Notes: a model not told the origin generated them from the sequence alone. Positions 25,240-33,720 are shown, numbered from the stretch's first letter. The stretch: DNA of 45,000 bases from an uncultured Oscillospiraceae bacterium (GCA_949743955.1 CATJVQ010000038.1:1-45000); one strand, 5' to 3'. Numbers and translations: made by a program.

Positions 25240-26197
25240 GAGCGGGAAAGTTTTTCTGCGCCGGATCTGGAAAAAGTATCGCGGACTGGTCTTCACACTG
25301 GCAGTAGCCCTGATTCTTTACGGCGTCTCCCAGATGCTGCCGGAGGATACGGACAGTATTGCAAACATCGATCTCCCGCAGATCGCGGGCGGCGAAAGCA
25401 GTTCCCAGATCGCTCCGATTGGGGACGGGGAATTTGAACTGCATATGATCGACGTCGGGCAGGGGTTATCCATTTTCCTGCGCGCTCCGGACGGGGAATG
25501 CGCGCTTATCGACGCGGGCGACCGGGACGATGGGGAGCGGGTGTCCGACTATCTGCGGGAAGAGGGCGTGGAGGAGCTCGACCTGCTCATCGCCACCCAT
25601 GCGCACGCGGATCACATCGGCGGGATGGCGCAGGTGGCAAAGGATTTCCCGGCGGAAAAGATTATCATGACCTACCTTCCCGCAGACATGCAGCCCACGA
25701 CAAAATCCTACACAAACCTTTTGCAGGCCATCGCTGACCGGGGGGAGAAGATTACTCCAGCCTCCCCCGGCAGCCGGTACCCGCTGGGGGACGCGCTGCT
25801 TACCGTCCTCGGGCCGGTGACGGAATACGAGGATTTAAATAATACGTCGGTCGTCAGCCGGGTTACATACGGGGAGACGGCATTCATCGTGCCGGGGGAT
25901 GCGGAGACCGATTCAGAGGCGGACATCCTCCGTTCGGGGCGGGAGCTGCGCGCTGACGTGCTCATCGCCGGGCACCACGGATCGTCGACCAGCTCGTCGT
26001 TGGATTTTCTGCGCGAGGTGCGGCCGAAATATCTGGGGATCTCCTGCGGGCTGGATAATTCTTATGGGCATCCGCACCGGGAGACACTGGAGAAAATCGC
26101 CGAGCTCGGCCTCACAGCCCTGCGCACCGATTTGCAGGGGACAGTTGTCTTTTATACGGACGGTGAAAACATTCGTGTGAGTACGGAGAAGGAGTAA
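25214..26197 (+). CDS. Membrane-anchored metallo-beta-lactamase-fold protein, ComEC-like
   Basis: A 327-residue protein with a basic N-terminus and one membrane segment (about residues 24-42), followed by a metallo-beta-lactamase domain. The metal site is visible as THAHADHIGG, with the downstream PGDAE, GHHGSSTSSS and SYGHPH motifs of the ComEC C-terminal/ComA3 subgroup. The MIDVGQGLSIFL opening is also characteristic. Members of this subgroup are predicted extracytoplasmic hydrolases, possibly of nucleic acid, but this one lacks the competence channel domain. I chose the ATG at 25214 with AGGAGAAGGGG upstream; it overlaps ygiQ by 26 nt. A DUF3006 gene follows after 6 nt, a pairing I recall from other Clostridia. 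Confidence 0.88.
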   Translation: MAAKRRKPESGKVFLRRIWKKYRGLVFTLAVALILYGVSQMLPEDTDSIANIDLPQIAGGESSSQIAPIGDGEFELHMIDVGQGLSIFLRAPDGECALIDAGDRDDGERVSDYLREEGVEELDLLIATHAHADHIGGMAQVAKDFPAEKIIMTYLPADMQPTTKSYTNLLQAIADRGEKITPASPGSRYPLGDALLTVLGPVTEYEDLNNTSVVSRVTYGETAFIVPGDAETDSEADILRSGRELRADVLIAGHHGSSTSSSLDFLREVRPKYLGISCGLDNSYGHPHRETLEKIAELGLTALRTDLQGTVVFYTDGENIRVSTEKE

Positions 26198-26203
26198 GAG
26201 GCC

Positions 26204-26461
26204 ATGGAGAAGGAAATCTGGTTTGCAAGCATGGAAAGCGTGTTATATATCGTGGACCGATTCGAGGGGGAGTACGCTGTCTGTGAGGATGAGGAGGGTA
26301 AAACACACGATTTTGCCCGCGTAGAACTGCCCCAGGGCGCCAGAGAGGGCGACGTTATCCGCCGGGCCGGGGACGGCGCGTTCTATATCGACCACGCGCA
26401 GACACAGCGCCGCAGAGAGGAAACCCGCAGGCTCTTTGAGAGCCTGATGGAAGACGAATAG
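26204..26461 (+). CDS. DUF3006 domain-containing small protein
   Basis: An 85-residue protein matching the DUF3006 pattern: YIVDRFEGEYAVCEDEEGKTHDF, then ELPQGAREGDVI, then a charged helical tail with RRREETRRLFESLMED. It probably forms a small beta-barrel followed by a helix. No function is established. It lies 6 nt after the ComEC-like gene and has GGAG-type sequence upstream of its ATG, so the two are translated together and the small protein may bind or regulate the hydrolase; that is inference. The following gene starts 17 nt later. Confidence 0.85.
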   Translation: MEKEIWFASMESVLYIVDRFEGEYAVCEDEEGKTHDFARVELPQGAREGDVIRRAGDGAFYIDHAQTQRRREETRRLFESLMEDE

Positions 26462-26478
26462 ACTGGGAGGTCATGAAA

Positions 26479-28602
26479 ATGGGACAAATGCTTGAATGGA
26501 AGGAAAGCGGCATCCGGGTGGCGGTCGAGGTCACGGATGAAAAAGACGTGCGGCTGCTGCACTTTTCCCCGCTGCCGTTTTCGGCCGATGCTCTGCCGGA
26601 GAAGGTGCGCAAGCAGCGACGGCTGCTGGAGCTCCAGTGTGCCGGGGAGGATACGGACGCGCATCACGGCAGCAAGACCATCGGCACGCTGCCCGCGGGG
26701 CGCATGAAATATGTCTCCCACACGGATGCCCGCAATGATTTCGGACGCAAGCTGGAGATTACACTCGAGGATGGCGGCCTCCGCGCTGTCTGGCACGCGC
26801 AGTTCTATGACGGCGCCGCCGCCGCGCGCGTGTGGACGGAGATCACAAACGGATCGAAGGAGGACGTTACGCTCGAATCCGTGACTTCGTTCGCGCTTAC
26901 GGGGATCTGCTTCAGTGGTATTTGTTCCTGGGAGGAGAGAGCGGTGCTGTATGTGCCGGATAACTCCTGGGGCGGCGAGTGCCAGTGGCACGAAAGCAGC
27001 CTGCCAGAGAGAGGGCTCTATTCCGTCCTCAGCCGTTCGACAGCGCCGGATCCGTCGGGCGAGCAGAACGCTTCGCTGCGCCGTTTTGTGCTCGCGTCCA
27101 ACGGGACATGGAGCACGTCGGAGTATCTGCCCATGGGCTGCCTGACCGACACGGAGACCGGCACGTCTCTTGCCTGGCAGACGGAGACCCACGGCGCGTG
27201 GTATACCGAGCTGGGCGAAGCGGGCGGGCAGATTTACCTGCGCCTGAGCGGCCCGAACGAGACGGATAACCACTGGAGCAAGACGCTGCGCCCCGGCGAG
27301 AGCTTTGTTACAGTGAAGGCCGCGGTCACGGCGGTGGAGGGCGGTTTTGAGCGCGCCATGCAGGAGCTGACGAAATACCGCCGCCTGATCCGCCGCCCGA
27401 ACGAGGACAATGAGAAGCTGCCGGTCATCTTCAACGACTACATGAACTGCCTCTACGGTCAGCCCACGACGGAAAAGCTGTTCCCGCTTATCGACGCGGC
27501 GGCCAAGGCGGGGTGCGAATACTTTGTCATCGACGCCGGCTGGTATGCCGACGGCTTCTGGTGGGACGGTGTCGGCGAGTGGCTGCCCTCGAAGGCGCGC
27601 TTCCCCGGCGGTATCCGCGAGCCGCTCGACCGTATCCGCGAGCGCGGCATGATCCCGGGGCTGTGGATGGAGATCGAGGTTATGGGCATCAACTGCCCGC
27701 TGGCGGATAAGCTGCCCGACGACTGGTTCTTCGTCCGCCACGGCAAGCGTGTCATCGATCACGGGCGCTACCAGCTCGATTTCCGTAACCCCGCTGTCCG
27801 CGAGCATGCCGACGGCATCATCGACCGCTTGGTCGATGAGTACGGCGCGGGCTACATCAAAATGGACTACAACATCAACGCCGGTGTCGGGACGGAGCTG
27901 GGTGCAGACAGTGCCGGCGATGGGCTCCTCGAGCATACCCGCGCCTACAAGGTGTGGCTGGAGCGGCAGTTTGTGCGCCATCCGGGGGTTGTGATTGAGA
28001 ACTGCTCGAGCGGCGGCATGCGCATGTGCTATGGGCTTCTGGATATCCAGAGCATCCAGTCCACGAGCGACCAGACGGACTACCACCGCTACGCCTCCAT
28101 TGCCGGAGCGAGCGCGAGCGCTGTAACGCCGGAGCAGTCGGCGGTGTGGAGCTATCCGCTCACCGACGGCGACGAGGAGGAGACCATCTTCAATATGGTC
28201 AACGCCCTGCTGCTGCGCATCCACCAGAGCGGGCATCTGGCCAACCTTTCGCCGGAGCGCTTCGCCTACGTGCAGGAGGGCATCACCTACTATAAGAGCA
28301 TCCGATCGGACATTGCCCGTGCGCTGCCTATTTGGCCCGTCGGCGTACCGACGTTCGCGGATCAGTGGTGTTGCTTCGGTCTGGACGCTGGGGAGAAGGC
28401 GTATATCGCCGTGTGGCGCTTGGAGAGTGAGAGCGACTGCCTTACTATCCCGCTGCCCGCCATGCAGGGGCAGGCGCGTTCGGTCCGCTGCGCTTATCCG
28501 ATGGATCGCAGCGTACCCGCACAGTGGAACCCGGCGTCGGGCAGGCTGTGCGTGCGCCTGCCGGAGCGGAATACCGCGCGCATTTTTGAGATTGCGAAAT
28601 AA
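26479..28602 (+). CDS. Alpha-galactosidase, glycoside hydrolase family 36 type
   Basis: Releases terminal alpha-galactose from raffinose-type sugars and galactomannan. The 707-residue protein has an N-terminal beta-sandwich domain, a central barrel and a C-terminal beta domain. DAGWYADGFWWDGVGEW is a GH36 substrate-binding signature, GYIKMDYN holds the predicted nucleophile Asp463, and CSSGGMRMCYG followed by STSDQTDY holds the predicted acid/base Asp531. There is no signal peptide, so it should act in the cytoplasm. I favour the ATG at 26479, 8 nt after GGAGG; the ATG at 26473 is too close to it. It lies 17 nt after the DUF3006 gene with no promoter seen, although the functions are unrelated. 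A terminator follows. Confidence 0.93.
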   Translation: MGQMLEWKESGIRVAVEVTDEKDVRLLHFSPLPFSADALPEKVRKQRRLLELQCAGEDTDAHHGSKTIGTLPAGRMKYVSHTDARNDFGRKLEITLEDGGLRAVWHAQFYDGAAAARVWTEITNGSKEDVTLESVTSFALTGICFSGICSWEERAVLYVPDNSWGGECQWHESSLPERGLYSVLSRSTAPDPSGEQNASLRRFVLASNGTWSTSEYLPMGCLTDTETGTSLAWQTETHGAWYTELGEAGGQIYLRLSGPNETDNHWSKTLRPGESFVTVKAAVTAVEGGFERAMQELTKYRRLIRRPNEDNEKLPVIFNDYMNCLYGQPTTEKLFPLIDAAAKAGCEYFVIDAGWYADGFWWDGVGEWLPSKARFPGGIREPLDRIRERGMIPGLWMEIEVMGINCPLADKLPDDWFFVRHGKRVIDHGRYQLDFRNPAVREHADGIIDRLVDEYGAGYIKMDYNINAGVGTELGADSAGDGLLEHTRAYKVWLERQFVRHPGVVIENCSSGGMRMCYGLLDIQSIQSTSDQTDYHRYASIAGASASAVTPEQSAVWSYPLTDGDEEETIFNMVNALLLRIHQSGHLANLSPERFAYVQEGITYYKSIRSDIARALPIWPVGVPTFADQWCCFGLDAGEKAYIAVWRLESESDCLTIPLPAMQGQARSVRCAYPMDRSVPAQWNPASGRLCVRLPERNTARIFEIAK

Positions 28603-28634
28603 GACAAGCAGATAGAACAGCGTATCCCATAGGT

Positions 28635-28676
28635 AAACCGTCCGCCGGAAAGCATTTGCTTTTCGGCGGACGGTTT
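28635..28676 (+). terminator. Terminator hairpin after the GH36 gene
   Basis: A 19-bp stem with one G-T wobble (28635-28653 with 28658-28676) around ATTT. The right arm ends GGTTT and is followed by GTTATACTAATTT. The hairpin overlaps the -35 box of the next promoter. Confidence 0.75.
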
Positions 28677-28684
28677 GTTATACT
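28656..28684 (+). promoter_or_regulatory. Promoter candidate for the nucleoside phosphorylase gene
   Basis: TTGCTT at 28656-28661 and TATACT at 28679-28684, 17-nt spacer. It is built into the right half of the preceding terminator, so the same bases end one transcript and begin the next. Confidence 0.6.
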
Positions 28685-28703
28685 AATTTAAGGGGGGATG
28701 AAT

Positions 28704-29468
28704 ATGCTTCACGAAAATGTCTTTCCGGTATTGGAATTCGACGACAGCCCGACTGCGAAGCTGAACCCGCTGCATTTTGCAGGGGAGAAGTTTAAAACGG
28801 ACAGGATGGTGATCACGTTCTTTCCGGAGGTCGTGGACAAATTAGCCAGAGACGGGCAGATTGCGGAAGAACGGACAATCCCCGGTGAAAACCCGGTTCA
28901 GGTCTACCATTTCACGGACAGGCCCAGCGTACTGCTCACGCTCGGGCAGGTCGGATGCCCCGCGTGTGCGGGGAATCTCGACCTGTTTAACGCAATGGGT
29001 ATCACGAAGGTGATGTTCTGCGGCGGAGGCGGCGTCCTTGACCGGGACATCGAGGTGGGGCGGATATTGGTGGTGGACGGTGCCATCCGGGACGAAGGCT
29101 TCTCTTATCAGTACATAGCGCCCTCCAGAGTGATTCATACCAATCCGGCGGTAAGGGATAAAATCGTCCGATATCTGGAGGATCATGCAGTCCCCCACCT
29201 CTGCGGGCTGACCTGGACCACGGACGCGATCTTCCGGGAGACGGCCGAGCGGATCCGCAGAAGGAAGGAGGAGGGCGCGAAGATCGTGGAGATGGAACAG
29301 GCCGGGTGCATCGCTGTCGCGCAGTTCAGGGGCTTTGCCTACGGTGCCCTGATCTACGGCGGGGATGATGTTTCGGGAGAGGAATGGTCGGAGCGAAGCT
29401 GGCGCAGCCGGGAAGGGATCCGGTACAATCTGGTCATGCTGTGCCGGGAACTGGTGGAAATCATTTAG
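28704..29468 (+). CDS. Nucleoside phosphorylase (uridine phosphorylase-like)
   Basis: Phosphorolytic nucleosidase of the PNP/UDP phosphorylase superfamily, splitting a nucleoside into base and ribose 1-phosphate. The 254-residue protein contains LTLGQVGCPACAGNLDLFNAMG, a glycine-rich CGGGGVLDRDIEVGRILVV segment and LTWTTDAIFRET. KIVEMEQAGC matches the ribose-binding EMExA motif with a Gln-Ala variation. The base specificity cannot be read with confidence. I favour the ATG at 28704, 7 nt after AGGGGG, over the ATG at 28698, which abuts that site. It has its own promoter and ends before a bidirectional terminator, so it appears to be a single-gene unit. Confidence 0.88.
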   Translation: MLHENVFPVLEFDDSPTAKLNPLHFAGEKFKTDRMVITFFPEVVDKLARDGQIAEERTIPGENPVQVYHFTDRPSVLLTLGQVGCPACAGNLDLFNAMGITKVMFCGGGGVLDRDIEVGRILVVDGAIRDEGFSYQYIAPSRVIHTNPAVRDKIVRYLEDHAVPHLCGLTWTTDAIFRETAERIRRRKEEGAKIVEMEQAGCIAVAQFRGFAYGALIYGGDDVSGEEWSERSWRSREGIRYNLVMLCRELVEII

Positions 29469-29511
29469 AAAAGGCGAAGTCCTTCTGATTCGCCGGCCGA
29501 ACAGAGAAAAC

Positions 29512-29540
29512 GCTCCCCGCGGATTCGATCCGCGGGGAGC
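29512..29540. terminator. Bidirectional terminator between convergent genes
   Basis: A perfect 13-bp stem, GCTCCCCGCGGAT (29512-29524) with ATCCGCGGGGAGC (29528-29540), and a 3-nt loop. TTTTTT follows at a short distance on the plus strand and GTTTTCTCT on the minus strand. It separates the nucleoside phosphorylase gene from the GH27 gene. Confidence 0.85.
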
Positions 29541-29554
29541 TTCCTGTCGATTTT

Positions 29555-30859
29555 TTATTCAGCCGGCGTCACAATATACATGGCGCACGCGTGGGGGGCC
29601 AGGCGGCGGGCGATCCGCCCGGACACCTGTTCCGTCTTCCCCTCCCAGGCGTCCTTTAAGGACGCAGTCTCCATGCGCAGGACGCTGAGCGGGCAGGCGA
29701 CCTCGCGCTCCTCGTCCGAGAGGTTGAAAAGCGCGACATACTCCTCGCCGTCTTCCGTCCGGTTGTACCAGACAGCCTGATCGTCATCGTGCTCGAGCTG
29801 GCGGGGCTCTCCGCCCCGGCGCTGGACACGCAGGACATCGTCGTTCGTTAAGAGGGAGAGGGTCCATTCGTCGTTGTCGTTCATTTCGCCGCCCATCATT
29901 AAGGGGGAGCGGAAGATGCTCCAGAGTGTCATCATTGTGCGCTGCTCGTCGCGGGTAAAGTTGGTGGTCCGGCCGTTGTGGAAGCCCATGCCGATGTGCC
30001 CGAGCGGGAGCATGTCGCAGTCCGGCCAGCACCCCGGCCCGACATGCTTCTGCCAGACTTCGCACCGGTGGAACATATCCTTTAAGAGATCCCACCGGTC
30101 CCAGAAATCATCCGTAATGCGCCACATGTTTGCATACTTTTCCATGTGCCATGCCTCGCCGATCACAGCCGGACCGGGGGAGAGGCTCAAGACCATCGGC
30201 CTGCCGCAGCGGTCGATGGCACGGCGGATGCACTCGATCTCCCCGCGCGCGGAATAGGGGTTATGCGAATACATGTTTGTGTTGCAGATATCGTCCACCT
30301 TGATAAAGTCCACATGCCACTGGGCGTACAGCTCGAATAGCGAATCATAGTACGCCTGCCCGCCCGGATGATCGGCGCGCACGCCGTACATATCGCCGTT
30401 CCATTTGCTGATGGAGAAGGGATTGGCGACCTTATCGGCTGTATACGACGTACCCTTGACCGGCACACGCGCATGCACCGCCTGCCTCGGAATGCCGCGC
30501 ATGATGTGGATGCCGAACTTGAGCCCCATCTCATGTATCATATCCGCGATGGGGGCGAAGCCCTTTCCGCCCGCGGCGCTCGGAAAGCGGTTTTCCGCCG
30601 GGATAAGGCGGCCGAATTCGTCCATATGTAAGGGTGCGAAGGCGCGGTACTCGCCCTCCTCCGTTCCGGCGAGCGGCTCCGACCACTGGATGTCGCAGAC
30701 CACGTATTCCCAGCCGTGTTTTTTGAGGTGATCCCGCATATACCGCGCATTGGCCAGAAGCTGTTCCTCTGTCACCGCGGCGGCGTAGCAGTCCCAGCTG
30801 TTCCAGCCCATGGGGGGCGTGAGTGCCGTTTTGTCCTTTGGATAAAATGCTGTATTCAA
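29555..30859 (-). CDS. Alpha-galactosidase, glycoside hydrolase family 27
   Basis: Retaining alpha-galactosidase (or related alpha-N-acetylgalactosaminidase) of 434 residues. TPPMGWNSWDCY near residue 14 is the GH27 signature. The predicted nucleophile is Asp189 in DFIKVDDIC, and the acid/base is Asp250 or Asp251 in WRITDDFWD. A C-terminal beta-sandwich follows, with VALFNLSDEEREV. No signal peptide is present, so it is cytoplasmic. It lies 15 nt downstream of the DegV gene on the same strand and shares its promoter. Together with the GH36 enzyme 1 kb away, it suggests dual use of alpha-galactosides; a substrate such as a plant glycan or host glycan fragment taken up as an oligosaccharide is inferred. 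Confidence 0.92.
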   Translation of the reverse strand: MNTAFYPKDKTALTPPMGWNSWDCYAAAVTEEQLLANARYMRDHLKKHGWEYVVCDIQWSEPLAGTEEGEYRAFAPLHMDEFGRLIPAENRFPSAAGGKGFAPIADMIHEMGLKFGIHIMRGIPRQAVHARVPVKGTSYTADKVANPFSISKWNGDMYGVRADHPGGQAYYDSLFELYAQWHVDFIKVDDICNTNMYSHNPYSARGEIECIRRAIDRCGRPMVLSLSPGPAVIGEAWHMEKYANMWRITDDFWDRWDLLKDMFHRCEVWQKHVGPGCWPDCDMLPLGHIGMGFHNGRTTNFTRDEQRTMMTLWSIFRSPLMMGGEMNDNDEWTLSLLTNDDVLRVQRRGGEPRQLEHDDDQAVWYNRTEDGEEYVALFNLSDEEREVACPLSVLRMETASLKDAWEGKTEQVSGRIARRLAPHACAMYIVTPAE

Positions 30860-30874
30860 CCTGATTCTTCCTTT

Positions 30875-31747
30875 CTATCGCTTTTTGCCTAGGAAAAAGA
30901 GCGCTACTGTTCCCGGGCCCGAGTGTGCGCCAATGGTGGGGCCGACATAGTTCATGACAAAATTCTCAATGCCGAAGCGTTTTTTCACCTCGTCCGCCAC
31001 GAACTGCGCGTCCTGCAAACAGTCGCCGTGGCTGATGAAGATGATGTCGTTCTTGTAGTCCCCAACGGTTTCCTCCATGTAGTCCACGAGCTTTAAGAGC
31101 GACTGCTTCCTCCCGCGCACCTTGGTTAAGGGGATGAGATGGCCCTCATTATCCACATGCAGGACAGGCTTGATGCCGAGCATTGTCCCTACGACGGCCG
31201 CTGTCTTCGATACGCGGCCGCCGCGGTGCAAAAAGTGCAGATCGTCCACAGTGAAATAGTGGCACAGATGCAGCCGGTTTTCCATCAGCCACGAATGCAC
31301 CTCGTCCAGCGAGGCGCCCTCGCTCTTCTTCTTGAGCGCCTTATAGACAAGCATCCCCTCTCCGAGGGAAGCCGCCAGCGTGTCCACCACCTCAATACTC
31401 CGCTCCGGATACTTTTCGCGCATCTCCTCCGCCGCAATGTACCCATTGCCGCAGGTGCCGCTGAGCCCGGAGGAAAAGGCGATAAAGAGGATATCATACC
31501 CCTCCCGGAGGTAAATCTCAAAAATGTCCCGGATCTGATCGGGGTTGGCCTGATTGGTCCGGGTCATTTCCCCGGCACGCATCAGGCGGTAAAACTCGGC
31601 GGGATCGAGCTTTTCGGTTCTGTCGTCGTAATCCTTTCCCGCGATGGAGTATTCGAGCGAAACAATCGGCAGAGCGTTGCGGCGGATGAATTCTCCGGGC
31701 AGGTCGGCAGTGTTGTCAGTGATGATGACATATCTGTTTTCGGACAT
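30875..31747 (-). CDS. DegV family fatty-acid-binding protein (FakB-like)
   Basis: Fatty acid carrier that presents its bound acyl chain to FakA for phosphorylation. The 290-residue protein shows the DegV signatures ITDNTADLP, RTNQANPDQ, AFSSGLSGT, DLHFLHRGGRVSKTAA and the C-terminal IGAHSGPGTVALFF. The conserved Thr/Ser and His residues that hold the carboxylate are in place. ATG with GGGGGGAG upstream; a good promoter lies 40 nt before it. A FakA lies in the same window, at 17082-18740, but organisms often have several DegV paralogues with different chain preferences. The gene shares a transcript with a GH27 alpha-galactosidase, an unexpected partner. Confidence 0.94.
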   Translation of the reverse strand: MSENRYVIITDNTADLPGEFIRRNALPIVSLEYSIAGKDYDDRTEKLDPAEFYRLMRAGEMTRTNQANPDQIRDIFEIYLREGYDILFIAFSSGLSGTCGNGYIAAEEMREKYPERSIEVVDTLAASLGEGMLVYKALKKKSEGASLDEVHSWLMENRLHLCHYFTVDDLHFLHRGGRVSKTAAVVGTMLGIKPVLHVDNEGHLIPLTKVRGRKQSLLKLVDYMEETVGDYKNDIIFISHGDCLQDAQFVADEVKKRFGIENFVMNYVGPTIGAHSGPGTVALFFLGKKR

Positions 31748-31786
31748 GATGCTCCCCCCATTCCCTTTCCTCTATGGTCTGCGAAC

Positions 31787-31815
31787 AGTATAACAAAAAT
31801 CCCCTTTTCTTTCAA
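31787..31815 (-). promoter_or_regulatory. Promoter of the degV-GH27 operon
   Basis: Read on the minus strand: TTGAAA (31815-31810), a 17-nt spacer, TATACT (31792-31787). This is close to the SigA consensus and lies 40 nt ahead of the DegV start. Confidence 0.8.
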
Positions 31816-31857
31816 GTAATACTTAGCTGTAATTTAAGGAGGACGGAGATAAATCCA

Positions 31858-33462
31858 TCACTTTGCGAGCTCTGCGATGCCATTCGCCACCCCTCTGAAG
31901 ACCGGCGCCGCCGCGATGCCGCCAGATCCACCCTCCTCGTTGAGCACCACGATGGCATACTTGGGGGACTGGGCCGGGTAGAAGCCCGAAAACCAGGAGA
32001 GGACGATTTCACTCCCGTCCTCCCGGTAGGTCCAGGTCTGGGCGGAGGCGGTCTTTCCGCCCGCGGATCCGAAGCTCGGCCTCGCGCCCCAGCCGCTTCC
32101 CTGTTCGACAGTGGAAATCATCATTTCACGCAGTGCCGCCGCCGTAGCGGGGGAGATGATGGGGACAGCGTCCAGGTTCGGGTTCTCCTGATCGATGGTC
32201 TCCCCGTCCAGAGTGGAGCCCATCACCAGCCGCGGGGTGACAGCCCGGCCGCCATTGGCTATCATGCTGACAAGCTGCGCTATCTGTAAGGGAGTCGCCG
32301 TCAGTGACCCTTGGCCGAAGGAGAAATTGGCCCGGGTCGGGCGGTTCTGCAGATCCTCTGCGGACGGCATTGTCCCCGCGGCGGTCAGCATCTGCGGAGC
32401 CAGGCGTGTCTGGCGGGAGAAGCCTATCGCCTGGCAGAGCGTATACAGGCGATCCGGATCCAGCCGCTGGCCGAGATTGATAAAGTACGGGTTGCAGGAC
32501 TGCTCGATGGCCCGCTGCATCGTGAGCCAGCCGTGACCGGCCAGATTGTGGCAGTGAAACTCGACGCCGTCGATTTCGACGGCGCCGCGGCACTCATAAC
32601 CGAAGCCGGGCGTAATCCCGCTCTCGAGTGCGCAGGCCGCGACAGCGAGCTTAAACGTGGAACCGACATTATAGGCGCTCATCACCCGGTTGACAAACGG
32701 CTGCCCCTCCGCCTCCAGCGCGGACTGTACGTCCGACGGGGAGAACGACGGCAGGCTGACAGAGGCGAGAATGTCCCCGTTCTGCACGTCCATCACCACG
32801 ATGGCCCCCCGGCGGATGTAGTAGGACGCGACCTCCTCCGCCATCCGCTGGATTTCCTCGTCGATGGTGAGCACAACCCCCTGTGCCGACAGATCCTGCC
32901 GGATGTCCGGCGGGACGTTTAAGAGCGGGGAGCCGCGCAGATCCACCGTATAGCTGACCTGCGCCTTCGAACCGCAGGAGGCGAGGATGCTGTCATAGGC
33001 TTTTTCGATGCCGTAAGCGCCCTTCCCGTCCTGCAAATGGCCGACGATGTGCGCCGCGGGCTGGGGGTCCTGATAGCGTTCCGTCGTGCGGAACACGTCC
33101 ACGCCGTAGGCGTAGAGGAAGGGGGTATCCACCTCGAGCAGGAACGGGCGGTTATCTTGAAAGCGCTCGATCATCTCGAGCCGTTCCGGGCCGCTGAGCG
33201 TTTCGGAGAGCTCCGTGAGCGCCTCCGGGCAGGGCATCACCGCCGCGATGTAGCGTTCCTCCACGTTTGTCATCCGCCGCATGGCGCGGTCGTAGATAGT
33301 GCCGCGTTCATCAGGGATGTGCAGCGTGTAGCTCGACTGGGTTTTGGCAGCGGTGGAGAGCGCGTCGCCGGAGGTGAGGTAGTACAGGCGGAAGAACAGC
33401 CCAGCCGCCGCCGAAAGCAGCAGGCAGTACAGCGTGAGCATCCGCTTTTGCAGTTTTTTCAT
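31858..33462 (-). CDS. Class B penicillin-binding protein (transpeptidase)
   Basis: Membrane-anchored peptidoglycan transpeptidase of 534 residues. One N-terminal membrane segment (about residues 9-27) is followed by a dimerisation domain containing DERGTIYDR and then the transpeptidase domain. The active-site Ser268 is in GSTFK, the second motif is SCN at 322-324, and the third motif reads KTA (470-472, in GGKTASAQ) instead of the usual KTG. The codon GCC at 32047-32049 confirms Ala. It is shorter than PBP2 or SpoVD and lacks PASTA repeats, so it is probably a specialised or sporulation PBP of the PbpA/SpoVD group. It stands alone on the minus strand and diverges from the MATE gene. Confidence 0.9.
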   Translation of the reverse strand: MKKLQKRMLTLYCLLLSAAAGLFFRLYYLTSGDALSTAAKTQSSYTLHIPDERGTIYDRAMRRMTNVEERYIAAVMPCPEALTELSETLSGPERLEMIERFQDNRPFLLEVDTPFLYAYGVDVFRTTERYQDPQPAAHIVGHLQDGKGAYGIEKAYDSILASCGSKAQVSYTVDLRGSPLLNVPPDIRQDLSAQGVVLTIDEEIQRMAEEVASYYIRRGAIVVMDVQNGDILASVSLPSFSPSDVQSALEAEGQPFVNRVMSAYNVGSTFKLAVAACALESGITPGFGYECRGAVEIDGVEFHCHNLAGHGWLTMQRAIEQSCNPYFINLGQRLDPDRLYTLCQAIGFSRQTRLAPQMLTAAGTMPSAEDLQNRPTRANFSFGQGSLTATPLQIAQLVSMIANGGRAVTPRLVMGSTLDGETIDQENPNLDAVPIISPATAAALREMMISTVEQGSGWGARPSFGSAGGKTASAQTWTYREDGSEIVLSWFSGFYPAQSPKYAIVVLNEEGGSGGIAAAPVFRGVANGIAELAK

Positions 33463-33720
33463 GTTACAGGCCCCTTTATTCGGGTGTTTCTTATAATATG
33501 AACGATTCCGGCGCTTTCCATGCAGGCGGCGAGGAGGATCCTCCCTCTAAATTCCAGATTGGTTTCTTCACTTTGCCGCTGCGGTCGAGTGAAAGCGGCG
33601 TGTCTTTCACTCATCACCGGCTTGATCTGGGGCAGAACAACGGAGTATAATGGATGAAAGACAGCGGCTTACTATCAGTTCCCGCTGAGCAGCGTTCGAT
33701 TTTCCGGGAGGTTTTAGTCG
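33463..33720. promoter_or_regulatory. Divergent control region between PBP and MATE genes
   Basis: A 258-nt gene-free region. It holds GAGTGAAAG (33587-33595) and CTTTCACTC (33604-33612), a perfect 9-bp inverted repeat with an 8-nt spacer, ending 9 nt before a promoter for MATE: TTGATC at 33622-33627, 18 nt, TATAAT at 33646-33651. GGAGGATCCTCC at 33533-33544 is a 12-bp palindrome. The PBP promoter is unclear; CATATTAT on the minus strand near 33490 resembles a -10 box. Confidence 0.6.

Noticed and set aside
33533-33544. GGAGGATCCTCC palindrome
   Set aside because: It contains a BamHI-like site and a ribosome-site-like string; a 12-bp palindrome alone is weak evidence. It is mentioned in the divergent region but not claimed as an operator.
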